Made by a program: the position numbers and the translations under genes. A stretch of DNA of 58,896 nucleotides from Acidobacteriota bacterium (GTDB lineage Bacteria; Acidobacteriota; Thermoanaerobaculia; UBA5066; Gp7-AA6): assembly GCA_020199905.1 (NCBI GenBank), contig JAIVJS010000014.1, positions 1 to 58,896 of the forward strand, given 5' to 3'. Positions within the stretch are counted from its first letter, which is position 1. Every line of letters starts with the position of its first letter. A model generated the notes under the pieces. The model made no database searches. It saw nothing but the letters and a program-made list of their open reading frames with translations, and was not told the DNA's origin. Positions 51,092 through 58,604 of this stretch are shown one piece after another.

Positions 51092-52318
51092 TCAGTCGTT
51101 GTCGTCGTCCTTTTCGACCTTCTTCTTCGACGGGTCTTCGAGCGCGACCTGCTGGCCCGGCTTCAAGCCCGCCAGGACCTCGACGCGCTCGAGGGTCGCG
51201 ATGCCGGCCGAGACGGGGACGGCGTCGAAGTAATCCTTCCAGTGGTCCGAGAGCCAGATGAACTTGTTGCGGCCGGTCAGCGCCTCCTTCGCGGCCGCGA
51301 GCTGCTGGGGCTTCAGCCCGGACTTCAGGCGATAGGCGACGGTCTTTCCGTCCTTTTTCTGCAGCGCCTCGAGCGGGATCGAGACGGCACGGTCGCGCTT
51401 TTCTCCGAGGATCTCTACGTTGGCGCTCATCCCCGTCTTGAAGAACTCTCCGAGCTCATCCAGGGCGACCTCGACCTCGAAGACCTTGATCTTCTCGACG
51501 AGCTTGGCGGCCGGCGCGACGAAGCGGACCTTGCCCGTGAAGACCTTCTGAGGATACGCGTCGAGCGTGATCCGAACCGGCTGGCCGACGTGGACCTTCG
51601 CGATGTCGACTTCGTTCAAATTGACCCGGATCAGCAGTGACTTGAGGTCCGCGACCGTGAAGAGGACCGTCCCCGCGTTGAAGGAGGAGACGCCCGAGGT
51701 GACGGTCTCGCCCAACTCGACGCCCTTCTTGATGACGACGCCGCTCATCGGCGCCGTGACGCGCGCCTTCTGCGACGCGGCGTTGCCGGAGATCGGAATG
51801 CCGCGGTCCTCGACGATCTGGTAACGCATCTTCGCGGCGCGGAGCGCTTCGACCGCCTGCTCGTGAAGGTTGGAGACCTGTTTGAAGCCGTCCTTTCCGA
51901 GGAGGCCCTGGTCGAAAAGCGCTTTCTGCGTCGCGAACTCGCGGTCCGCGTCCTTCAACTTGAGCTCCGCCGAGGTCAGGCCGGCCTGCGTATCGGAGAG
52001 CGATTGCGCCTGGTTCACGTCGGGCTCGATCTCGGCCAGCATGTCGCCCGTCTTGACGACCGCGCCGTCGCGGACCCTGAGGGAGATCACGCGACCCGAG
52101 ACGGCAGACTTCACGTCCACTTTGGTTTCCGGGTCGACGACGCCGACCTCCCGGACGCTGACCTGGAGGTCCTCTGCCTGGACCTTCCCGAGCCGGAAGG
52201 GGCCGCTCTGGTTCTTCGAATTGGGCTTTTCCCGCCCCCGGGCCGCGATGACCCCCGCCGCCGCCAGGAGGACGGCGACGACGCCGAGCCAGATGAATCG
52301 CTTTTTCTTCTTGGTCAT
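51092..52318 (-). CDS. MacA-like periplasmic adaptor subunit (HlyD/RND family)
   Basis: 408 residues. N-terminal membrane anchor RFIWLGVVAVLLAAAGVIAA. Barrel-sandwich hybrid (VREVGVVDPETKVDVKSAVS, GRVISLRVRDGAVVKTGDML and the later KARVTAPMSGVVIKKGVELGE), a coiled-coil hairpin (LSDTQAGLTSAELKLKDADR, EFATQKALFDQGLLGKDGFK) and beta-barrel/membrane-proximal domains (VRFVAPAAKLVEKIKVFEV, IPLEALQKKDGKTVAY). The end is very acidic/Lys-rich (KKKVEKDDDND). Links the MacB-type transporter to an outer-membrane channel; no TolC gene lies in the window. Ribosome site TTGAGGAAGCC before ATG 52318. Confidence 0.91.
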   Translation of the reverse strand: MTKKKKRFIWLGVVAVLLAAAGVIAARGREKPNSKNQSGPFRLGKVQAEDLQVSVREVGVVDPETKVDVKSAVSGRVISLRVRDGAVVKTGDMLAEIEPDVNQAQSLSDTQAGLTSAELKLKDADREFATQKALFDQGLLGKDGFKQVSNLHEQAVEALRAAKMRYQIVEDRGIPISGNAASQKARVTAPMSGVVIKKGVELGETVTSGVSSFNAGTVLFTVADLKSLLIRVNLNEVDIAKVHVGQPVRITLDAYPQKVFTGKVRFVAPAAKLVEKIKVFEVEVALDELGEFFKTGMSANVEILGEKRDRAVSIPLEALQKKDGKTVAYRLKSGLKPQQLAAAKEALTGRNKFIWLSDHWKDYFDAVPVSAGIATLERVEVLAGLKPGQQVALEDPSKKKVEKDDDND

Positions 52319-52323
52319 GGCTT

Positions 52324-52689
52324 CCTCAAAAGTTCGACCGGTGGCTGCAGCCCGGCGGCCACTCGGATCCCGAAGACGGCACCGTCTTCGACACCGCTCT
52401 GCGCGAAGTGCGGGAGGAGACGGGGGCCGACGCCCTCGTGGCCGGAAACGCGGGACGCCTTCTCGACGTGGATGTCCACCCGATCCCGGCGCGCGGTTCC
52501 GAGCCCGCGCATTTCCACTTCGACCTGCGTTATCTGGTCGTCTTCCAGGGAGAGGCCGGCTTCGGCGAGCCGCAGGAGATCAGCGGGATCGGGTGGTTCT
52601 CGCTCGAAGAAGCCCTGCGCGCGGGGGTGGATGAGTCGCTCGCCCGGACGTTGCGGAAGGCGGCGGCGACCCTGAAGAACGGGTCTTAG
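52324..52689 (+). pseudogene. Nudix hydrolase, missing its N-terminal part
   Basis: The + frame reads KFDRWLQPGGHSDPEDG then TALREVREETGADALV, the Nudix box (G...E...REVxEETG) of the subfamily with WLQPGGH. FHFDLRYLVVFQGEAGFGEP and SGIGWFSLEEALRAG complete the C-terminal half. Related proteins have about 50-60 further residues before KFDRW. Here the frame has no start codon upstream and abuts the start codon of the divergent adaptor gene at 52318. The only start in frame is GTG 52408, inside the Nudix box, so the gene is 5'-truncated. Confidence 0.6.
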
Positions 52690-52717
52690 CTCCCGACTCC
52701 CTTTTTCGTCGAGGGAC

Positions 52718-53596
52718 TCATCGCGCGAGAGCCGCACCCGAGTCTCGCGCGGCGAGAAACTCGACGGCTCTCGCGACGACGGCGGGGTCGTGCACGATGC
52801 GCCGGTGGCCGAGCCCCCGCGTCGGGACGATCGAGCCGCTCGGCCAAGCCGAGGCGATCGCGGCGCCCTCGCGGAAGGGAACCTCGCCGTCGGCCTCGTC
52901 GTGGAACACCAGCAGGGGAACGGCGAGACGGCGCGCGGCGGACAGCACGTCGAACTCCGCCCACCGCAGGCCGAACTCCCGCACGAGGCGGCCTTCCATC
53001 CGCTCGCGCACGGCGGGCGCGATGCCGATGATCTCCGCGAAACGGCGGGTGTAGCCGGCGGGATCGGCGGCGGGCGCCAGCAGGACCACTCGTTGCGCGC
53101 GCACGCCGCGTCCGACGGCGAGCGTCGCGGCGGCTCCGCCGAGGGAGTGGCCGATGATTCCGGCGAACGGTCCGTAGATCTGATGCGCGGCCTCGATCGC
53201 GAAGAGAAACTCCGGCAGCGAAGACAGCCGTCCGCCGGTGGCGCCGTGGCCCGGCGCATCGAAGGCGACGACGGAGAACCCCGCGGCGACCAGGGGATGA
53301 ACGAACGATCCGAGGCGGCCGCCCCGGCTGCCCCATCCGTGCACGAGAAGGACGGAGGGCCCCGCGCCCCACGTCCATGCCGAGACGGGCGCGCCGCGTA
53401 CGGAAAAGGAAACGGAGCGTCCTTCGTTCAGGATCGCGCTCTCGCCCTCCCACGCCCTGTGACCGGGAGGCCGCCGAAACAGCGCCACGGCCGCGCGGGC
53501 GGCGAGCGGGGGCGCGAGCGCTCCCAGGGTCCGCATCCCGAGCCGCACGGCGGCGAGGCGCCGGCTGGCGCGCGGAGACGGTTGCGGCGCGGGCAT
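52718..53596 (-). CDS. Alpha/beta hydrolase
   Basis: 292 residues from ATG 53596, which overlaps the TetR stop (TGATG). Marks of the fold: VLLVHGWGSRGGRLGSFVHPL (oxyanion loop), VVAFDAPGHGATGG, GIIGHSLGGAAATLAVG (nucleophile Ser), VFHDEADGEVPF (acid) and GLGHRRIVHDP (His). The first 40 residues are basic and Ala-rich (SPRASRRLAAVRLGMRTLGA). Regulated with the upstream TetR gene; its substrate is probably the compound, or related to the compound, that relieves repression (inference). Confidence 0.9.
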   Translation of the reverse strand: MPAPQPSPRASRRLAAVRLGMRTLGALAPPLAARAAVALFRRPPGHRAWEGESAILNEGRSVSFSVRGAPVSAWTWGAGPSVLLVHGWGSRGGRLGSFVHPLVAAGFSVVAFDAPGHGATGGRLSSLPEFLFAIEAAHQIYGPFAGIIGHSLGGAAATLAVGRGVRAQRVVLLAPAADPAGYTRRFAEIIGIAPAVRERMEGRLVREFGLRWAEFDVLSAARRLAVPLLVFHDEADGEVPFREGAAIASAWPSGSIVPTRGLGHRRIVHDPAVVARAVEFLAARDSGAALAR

Positions 53597-54198
53597 CAGG
53601 CGCTCCTTCGGGCGCGGGTCGCCGTGAGCAGGCTCTCGAATCCGGCGCGGGCCCGGTCGGCCGCGCGGGGATCGCGCAGGAGCCGCGCGGCGTGGTGATA
53701 ACCGAGCATGACCGCGTAGAGATCGTGGGCGAGCTGATCCGGATCGAGGTTTCCGGCGAAGTGGCCTTCCGGGATCCCGGTGCGTGCGACCCGCGCGATC
53801 ACGTCGAGCCATTCCTTCTGAAGGGCGACGAGCCGGTCGCGCACGGGCCCCGGCCGGTCGTCGAGCTCGACGGCCGCGGTGACGAAGAGGCATCCGCCGG
53901 GAAGCCCCGCCGTTTTCGTCCAGTCGAGCCACCGCTCGAAGAGTGCGCGCAGCCGCCGCTCGCCGCGGGGAGCGGCGAGGGCGGGACGGACCACGGTGGC
54001 GGCGAAGAGCGCCCCCGCGCGATCGAGCACCTGAACCTGGAGCGTCTCCTTCGACTGGAAGTGGGCGAAAAGGCCGCTCTTCGACATCTCGAGGTCGGCC
54101 GCCAGGCGTCCGATCGAAAGGCCGGCGAGCCCGACTTTGCTCGCCAGCCGCATCGCGTGGTCGAGGATCGCGTCGCGGGTCTGCTCGCCTTTTCCCAT
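53596..54198 (-). CDS. TetR/AcrR family transcriptional repressor
   Basis: 200 residues from ATG 54198. N-terminal HTH: TRDAILDHAMRLASKVGLAG, LSIGRLAADLEMSKSGLFAHFQSKE (recognition helix), typical of TetR. The C-terminal ligand domain ends DPDQLAHDLYAVMLGYHHAARLL. A longer in-frame version from a TTG at 54234 is rejected because that stretch contains the promoter and palindrome. Its own promoter carries a 12-base palindrome, so it most likely represses itself and the coupled hydrolase. Confidence 0.92.
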   Translation of the reverse strand: MGKGEQTRDAILDHAMRLASKVGLAGLSIGRLAADLEMSKSGLFAHFQSKETLQVQVLDRAGALFAATVVRPALAAPRGERRLRALFERWLDWTKTAGLPGGCLFVTAAVELDDRPGPVRDRLVALQKEWLDVIARVARTGIPEGHFAGNLDPDQLAHDLYAVMLGYHHAARLLRDPRAADRARAGFESLLTATRARRSA

Positions 54199-54204
54199 CC
54201 CCGA

Positions 54205-54234
54205 ATAAAAGCACGAACGTTCGTTATAAGTCAA
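54205..54234 (-). promoter_or_regulatory. Promoter and operator of the TetR gene
   Basis: On the minus strand TTGACT (54234-54229) and TTTTAT (54210-54205) are separated by 18 bases. Inside the spacer lies the perfect 12-base palindrome ACGAACGTTCGT (54213-54224). The start codon is 6 bases past the -10, so the mRNA would be leaderless. Confidence 0.65.
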
Positions 54235-54602
54235 GGAGCATCAGGCGACGGGCTGACCCGGAGAGGGATGGGACGTGTTCGGAAACAGGATGATGGAGTG
54301 TTCGGAGGCATGGTGGACGGGCAGTTGGGAGAGATGGCCCTCGCAATTCAGCCGATGGGCTGGATCGATACCTTCGCGCCGCCGGCGCCCCCTCAGAACC
54401 CTCGTCCCGGCCGGGGGCGAGGGTCTCGGCGACGGGCGGCGGAGTCGCTTCATCCGTCGACGCGGGCGAAGCGGACGGCGGATCCGCCCCGCTAAGCCGT
54501 TCTTTTAAACCCTTTACGCCCTTCCGATCTGTTGGCCCGCCGGTCTTTTTTCGACTCGGTGAGTCTCCCGTCCTCTCCGTGGATCGGACACGGCTTGTCA
54601 TC
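54235..54602. other. Intergenic region between TetR and imuA, no gene seen
   Basis: Contains ACCCTCG (54398-54404) and CGAGGGT (54418-54424), a 7-bp stem enclosing the palindromic CCCGGCCGGG. An A/T-richer stretch (CTTTTAAACCCTTTACGCCC) follows at about 54505-54525. The + and - strand ORFs here have no family features. Confidence 0.5.
54398..54424. terminator. GC-rich hairpin
   Basis: Perfect 7-bp stem ACCCTCG/CGAGGGT with a palindromic core, in the gap upstream of imuA. Could end transcription entering from either side. Confidence 0.4.
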
Positions 54603-54631
54603 TTGATTTACGCCTTTATTACGCCTATCTT
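54603..54631 (+). promoter_or_regulatory. imuA promoter with TTACGCC direct repeats
   Basis: TTGATT (54603-54608), 17-base spacer, TATCTT (54626-54631). TTACGCC occurs twice, at 54608-54614 and 54619-54625, exactly 11 bases apart, filling the spacer; a third TTTACGCCC is near 54513. This may be a repressor (LexA-type or other damage regulator) site. Confidence 0.55.
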
Positions 54632-54668
54632 CCTTTTCCGGCTCTCCGCCGGGGAAAGGCATGGCGGC

Positions 54669-55739
54669 ATGAGCGCCTCGCGAACCGCTCTCGAGCAGCT
54701 GCTGGAATCCGGCGCGCTCACGACGGGCAAACGCGGATCGCTTTTGACCGGCACGTCGGCGCGACTGATCCGCGCGTCGGAGCTCGCCCCTCCCGCGCGT
54801 TCCGCCGCGCCGCTGTCCGGCTCCGCCGCCAACGCCCACGCCCCGATCGAGCGGCTCTTAGGAGGCCTTCCGAAGGGGAAGCTCATCGAGCTCGTCGGCC
54901 GCCGCTCCTCCGGCCGACACTCGCTGGCGCTCGCGGCTCTCGCCTCCGCGACATCCGCCGGGGAGGCGGCGGCGCTCGTCGATCTCGGCGACCATCTCGA
55001 TCCCGAGGCGGCCGAGCGCGCGGGCGTGGACCTCGCGCGGCTTCTCTGGGTGCGGCCGACGCGATTGAAGTCGGCGCTCGCGTGCGCGGAGATGCTTCTT
55101 TCGACGGGGTTCCTGCTCGTCGTCGCGGACCTCGGCCTCTCGCCGCGCGGCGCGCGGTACCTGCCCGACGCCGCCTGGGTGCGCCTCGCCCGCGCCGCCC
55201 AGGCCCAGGGCGCGTGCCTGCTCGTCGTGACGCCGTGGCGGATGACGGGGATCGCCGCGGAAGCGGTCCTCGGAACCAACGTCGCGCGGCCGGAGTGGCT
55301 GCGGGCCGGCTCGGGGAAGTCGCCGCGCCTGCTCGAGGGGATCTCCTCCCGCGTCTCTCTCGACAAGTTCGGCCGCGAGACTCCCGGCACGTCCGTTCCG
55401 CTCTCGCTTCGCGTCGGGCAGGCGCCTAGTCGCGCGCGGCCGCGACGCGGAAAGCGAGCGCGCGGCGCAGGAGGCGCTTCTCGAAATCGCCGACTCGTTC
55501 TCGCCGCGCGTGGAGGACGCCGGGGAGGGATCGGTGTATCTCGACCTCGACGGGCTCCCCGGGCTCAGGCCGAAGGAAGACGTGACGGCGGAACGCGCCG
55601 AATCGCTTCTCGGCCAGCGCCTGATCGCCGCCGTCGAAGCGTCCGGGCTTCCCGCCCGCGTCGGGATCGCCGGCTCGAAGCTCGCGGCGCGCGTTGCAGC
55701 CTCCCTTCCCGATTCTCCAAAGGTCGTGCCGGAGGGTGA
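54669..55739 (+). CDS. imuA: ImuA-like mutasome accessory protein (3' end runs into imuB sequence)
   Basis: The frame spans 356 codons, but only about the first 255 are ImuA-like: ERLLGGLPKGKLIELVGRRSSGRHSLALAALA (degenerate P-loop), EAAALVDLGDHLDPEAAERAGVD, LLWVRPTRLKSALACAEMLL, GFLLVVADLGLSPRGARYL and CLLVVTPWRMTGIAAEAVLG, then SPRLLEGISSRVSLDKFG. It is RecA-like (SulA/ImuA family) and works with ImuB and DnaE2 in translesion synthesis. From about base 55425 the same DNA encodes ImuB in another frame, and the remaining residues here are just the shifted frame (PSRARPRRGKRARG...). The natural C-terminus seems lost in a deletion. Start ATG 54669 is 38 bases past the -10. Confidence 0.78.
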   Translation: MSASRTALEQLLESGALTTGKRGSLLTGTSARLIRASELAPPARSAAPLSGSAANAHAPIERLLGGLPKGKLIELVGRRSSGRHSLALAALASATSAGEAAALVDLGDHLDPEAAERAGVDLARLLWVRPTRLKSALACAEMLLSTGFLLVVADLGLSPRGARYLPDAAWVRLARAAQAQGACLLVVTPWRMTGIAAEAVLGTNVARPEWLRAGSGKSPRLLEGISSRVSLDKFGRETPGTSVPLSLRVGQAPSRARPRRGKRARGAGGASRNRRLVLAARGGRRGGIGVSRPRRAPRAQAEGRRDGGTRRIASRPAPDRRRRSVRASRPRRDRRLEARGARCSLPSRFSKGRAGG

Positions 55740-56904
55740 GGAGGCGAGGTTTTTAGCCCCGCTGCCTCTCGACCGGCTCGCTCCCGCCATCGAGATCGGC
55801 TCGCGCCTCGCGCAGTGGGGGATCGGTTCGATCGGCGAGCTCGCGCGGCTGCCGGAGGGAGAAGTCGCCAGCCGCCTGGGAGAGCTCGGCCGCGAGCTCC
55901 ACGCGACCGCGCGCGGCTTCGACCCGCGGCCGCTCGAGCCGCGCGTCCCCGCGCTGGTGCTGTCCGAGGGCATGGATCTCGAGTGGCCGCTCGTCACTCT
56001 GGAGCCCTTCCTCTTCGTCGGGCACGCGGCGCTCGAGCGGCTGGTCGCGCGTCTGGAGTCCCAGGCGCTGGCGTGCACGAAACTCGAGGTCACGTTAAAG
56101 CTCGATCCGGAAGGCGTCGACGCGCGCGGAATCTCGCTGGCGGCGCCGACCCGGGACGTCAAGACGCTCCTGACACTCCTGTGCCTGGAGCTCGAAGTGA
56201 GGCCGCCCGGCGCCGCCGTCGCCGGGTTCTCGTTCTCCGCGCATCCCGACAAGCCGCGGCGCGCTCAGCTCTCTCTCTTCGGTCCGGCCGCGCTGTCGCC
56301 CGACCGTGTCGCCACGACGATCGCGCGCCTGGCCTCGATGCTCGGCGCCGACCGCGTGGGATCTCCGCGCACGGTCGACGGCCACCGCCCGGAGCGGTAC
56401 GCGCTCGCGTCGTACGCGCCGCCGGCGCCGCCCGAAGTGGTGCGTGCGCCGAAGAGAGGCCGCGGCCTTCTCGCGGTACGCGCGCTGCGTCCGCCGATTG
56501 CGCTCGAGGTCCTGACTGCCGATCCCGTGCCTCTTCCCGCCGCCGCCGCCCGGACTCCGTTGCCTCTCACCGTCGCCGCCGGCGAGGGCCGCGACGGACG
56601 CGCCGCCGCTCAGGCCGTGGCGGTTTCCGCGGCGGGGAACGGAGAGGGCCGGCGCGCCGTCGTTCCGATCTCTCAGACGCGGTCGCCGCGCCTCCTGTCG
56701 ATCAAGTCCGCGCCGGGCTCCTCTCTCGACATCCACGGAACCGTCCGCGTCGCCGCGGGCCCGTGGTCGCTCGAGGAAGGCTGGTGGTCCGATACACCGG
56801 CCGAGCGCGACTACTGGGACGTCGAGCTGTCCGACGGCGGCCTCTATCGAATCTTCCGCGACCGGCGGGGCGAGAGCTGGTTCGCGGACGGCCTCTATGA
56901 CTGA
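55433..56904 (+). CDS. imuB: ImuB-like Y-family polymerase homologue, N-terminally truncated
   Basis: The first in-frame start is GTG 55510 (464 residues), but family-like sequence starts earlier in the same frame at about 55433 (LVARGRDAESERAAQEAL, then LLEIADSFSPRVEDAGEGS). Following parts are ImuB-like: VYLDLDGLPGL, IAAVEASGLPARVGIAGSKLAA, WGIGSIGELARLPEGEVASRLG, LEWPLVTLEPFLFVGHAALERL and PRRAQLSLFGPAAL. The tail WSLEEGWWSDTPAERDYWDV is typical of ImuB C-termini. The first roughly 75-100 residues (fingers and first palm motif) are missing and the imuA end abuts directly, so a deletion of about 200-300 bases is suspected. ImuB is normally the non-catalytic hub that binds the clamp, ImuA and DnaE2. 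Confidence 0.78.
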
Positions 56905-56947
56905 GTCACACGTGCCCACGATTCCAATCCCGATAAGGAGCCTCGCC

Positions 56948-57334
56948 ATGACCGGGTGGGAAGGACAGGTTCTCGCCATCGCATTCAAAGAACTGCTCGA
57001 AGCGATCCGGACACTCGGACGCGGCGGGTTCGGCCACGACCGGGCTCTCCTTTCGAGCGTCATCCGCGACCTGTTGACCGAAAATCCGAATCTGACGCGC
57101 GCCGAAGCGACGCTGAAGGCGCTCGAAGCCCTGGGGACCCAGACCTCGGCCGACTTCTACATCGCGCAGAAGATCCTCGCCGCCGTTCAGAAGAGGCGAC
57201 TCCTTGAGAAACCCGCGGGTCCATCGGGTCTGCCCCCGACGGGTCCGGGGATTTCTGCCGCTCCCGGGGCTCCCATTCACTCTCTCCCGCGCCAGCCGCT
57301 CGATCTGCCCGTGACAAGAAGTAAGACCAGATGA
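56948..57334 (+). CDS. Unknown 128-residue protein between imuB and intI
   Basis: ATG 56948 is chosen for AAGGAG at 56935-56940, a 7-base spacing. An in-frame ATG at 56897 overlaps the imuB end. The first 80 residues are predicted alpha-helical: [84 protein letters not shown]. The rest is Pro/Gly/Ser-rich and ends VTRSKTR. No family recognised and no catalytic motif. dnaE2, which usually follows imuB, is absent here. Its TGA overlaps the intI ATG (ATGA), so it is part of the same transcript. Confidence 0.7.
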   Translation: MTGWEGQVLAIAFKELLEAIRTLGRGGFGHDRALLSSVIRDLLTENPNLTRAEATLKALEALGTQTSADFYIAQKILAAVQKRRLLEKPAGPSGLPPTGPGISAAPGAPIHSLPRQPLDLPVTRSKTR

Positions 57335-58334
57335 CGACGATCTCCGGCCCCTGGCCTTCTCCCGACCCGTCGCCGCGGCCGCACTTTCTCGACCAGGTCC
57401 GCGCCGCGATCCGGCGCGCCACTACAGCCTTCGCACCGAGGAGGCCTACCTCGGCTGGATCCGGCGGTACATCCTGTTCCACGGCAAGCGCCATCCCAAA
57501 GACATGGGGGAGCGGGAGATCAACGCGTTTCTTTCCGATCTGGCCGTCTCGGGCGGGGTCAGTGCTTCGACGCAGAACCAGGCGCTCGCGGGCATTCTCT
57601 TCGTCTACCGGCACGTGCTCGAGGCGCCGGTCGGCCCTCTCGACCACGTCATCCGGGTAAAACGCCCGGCGCGCCTTCCGGCGGTGCTGACCCGGGCCGA
57701 GGTCCGCTCGATCGTCGGCCGGCTGTCGGGAAATCCCAGGCTCATCTGTCTCCTCCTGTACGGAAGCGGGATGCGGCTGCTCGAGGGCCTGCGCCTGAGG
57801 GTCAAGGACGTCGAGTTCGCATTTCACCGGATCACGGTCCGGGCCGCGAAAGGAGGCCGGGACCGCCCGGTGCCGCGGCCCGAGTCGCGCATGACCCCTC
57901 TCGCCTCCTGGCTGGCCGCGGTCAAGCGCCTGCACGAGAAAGACCTGGCGGAAGGTTTCGGCGAGGTTTACCTGCCCGAAGCGCTCGCCCGAAAATACCC
58001 GCGTGCGGAGCGGGAATGGGGGTGGCAATGGCTCTTTCCGGCGGACCGCCGCAGCCGCGACCCTCGCTCACAAGTCGAGCGCCGACACCATTTGCACGAA
58101 AGCATCGTCCAGCGGGCGTTCGCCCAGGCCGTGCGCGACGCGGGGATCAAGAAACCCGTCCACTGCCACACCCTGCGCCACTCCTTCGCCACCCACCTGC
58201 TGGAAGACGGTTACGATATTCGCACCATCCAGGAGCTCCTGGGCCACGCCGACGTCAAAACAACGATGATCTACACACACGTCCTCAACAGGGCAGGCGG
58301 CCGCGGAATCCGAAGCCCGGCGGACAACCTGTGA
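57331..58334 (+). pseudogene. intI: Integron integrase (IntI-type tyrosine recombinase), single-base frameshift
   Basis: ATG 57331 overlaps the upstream stop (ATGA). The first 28 residues ([12 protein letters not shown]) continue only in the next frame from 57414-57417: [38 protein letters not shown]. Reading CGG then GCG needs one extra base, so one base seems missing around 57412-57416. Repaired length is about 334 residues, as in other IntI. Catalytic residues: Arg in [19 protein letters not shown], Lys in [11 protein letters not shown] and R in [14 protein letters not shown], His in [10 protein letters not shown], and Tyr in MIYTHVL. The IntI-specific insert is present ([19 protein letters not shown]) and the tail [10 protein letters not shown] matches IntI. 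Tyrosine recombinases without that insert are XerC/D-like, so IntI is firm. A start at 57504 gives 276 residues without the N-terminal arm-binding part. Confidence 0.88.
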
Positions 58335-58355
58335 ACGCGTTTTCCCAATCCCCTG

Positions 58356-58376
58356 CTGGATCCAGGAATGTTAGGC
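58356..58376 (+). other. Putative attI-side core site
   Basis: GTTAGGC (58370-58376) is the first recombination-type core after intI, 36 bases from its stop. A perfect palindrome CTGGATCCAG (58356-58365) lies just before. By position it would be the attI/cassette boundary of the array. Confidence 0.5.
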
Positions 58377-58389
58377 GACAGTTTCTGAA

Positions 58390-58487
58390 GCCTAACGTCG
58401 GAACCAGCAAAGCGCCTGCGGGGTCTCAAACAGATGTGGGCAGGAGAGATGCGTTGAATTGCGAAACCGAAGCCCTCCCCGTTAGGC
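58390..58487 (+). repeat. attC-like site 1 (98 bp, degenerate interior)
   Basis: Outer cores GCCTAAC(G) (58390-58397) and (C)GTTAGGC (58480-58487) are perfectly complementary over 8 bp and in the right orientation for a cassette on the + strand. Inner L boxes are weak (TCGG against CCGA with uneven spacing). Only 13 bases separate it from the GTTAGGC at 58370, so its cassette would carry no gene. Confidence 0.45.
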
Positions 58488-58524
58488 GCCGCGGTTCTGC
58501 AGGGTTTGGCTCCCGAATTGGGCG

Positions 58525-58542
58525 GTCTAATACATGTTAGGC
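58525..58542 (+). repeat. Collapsed attC-like core pair
   Basis: GTCTAAT (58525-58531) and GTTAGGC (58536-58542) are 4 bases apart: an R''/R' pair with no interior, a near-perfect palindrome CTAATACATGTTAG. Probably a recombination or deletion scar. Confidence 0.4.
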
Positions 58543-58604
58543 GGCTGCGAGTTGCCTTCAACACCTTGCCTTTGCGAGCCGGCCGCAAGGGTCGAAGCTG
58601 TCAC

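Noticed and set aside
54275-54508. 77-codon plus-strand ORF before imuA
   Set aside because: No ribosome site, Arg-rich second half, overlaps a hairpin and a repeat-like stretch.
57504-57510. ATG 57504 as the true intI start
   Set aside because: Would drop the conserved N-terminal arm ([11 protein letters not shown]), which is present in the same frame upstream and joined to the ATGA-coupled start by a single-base shift.
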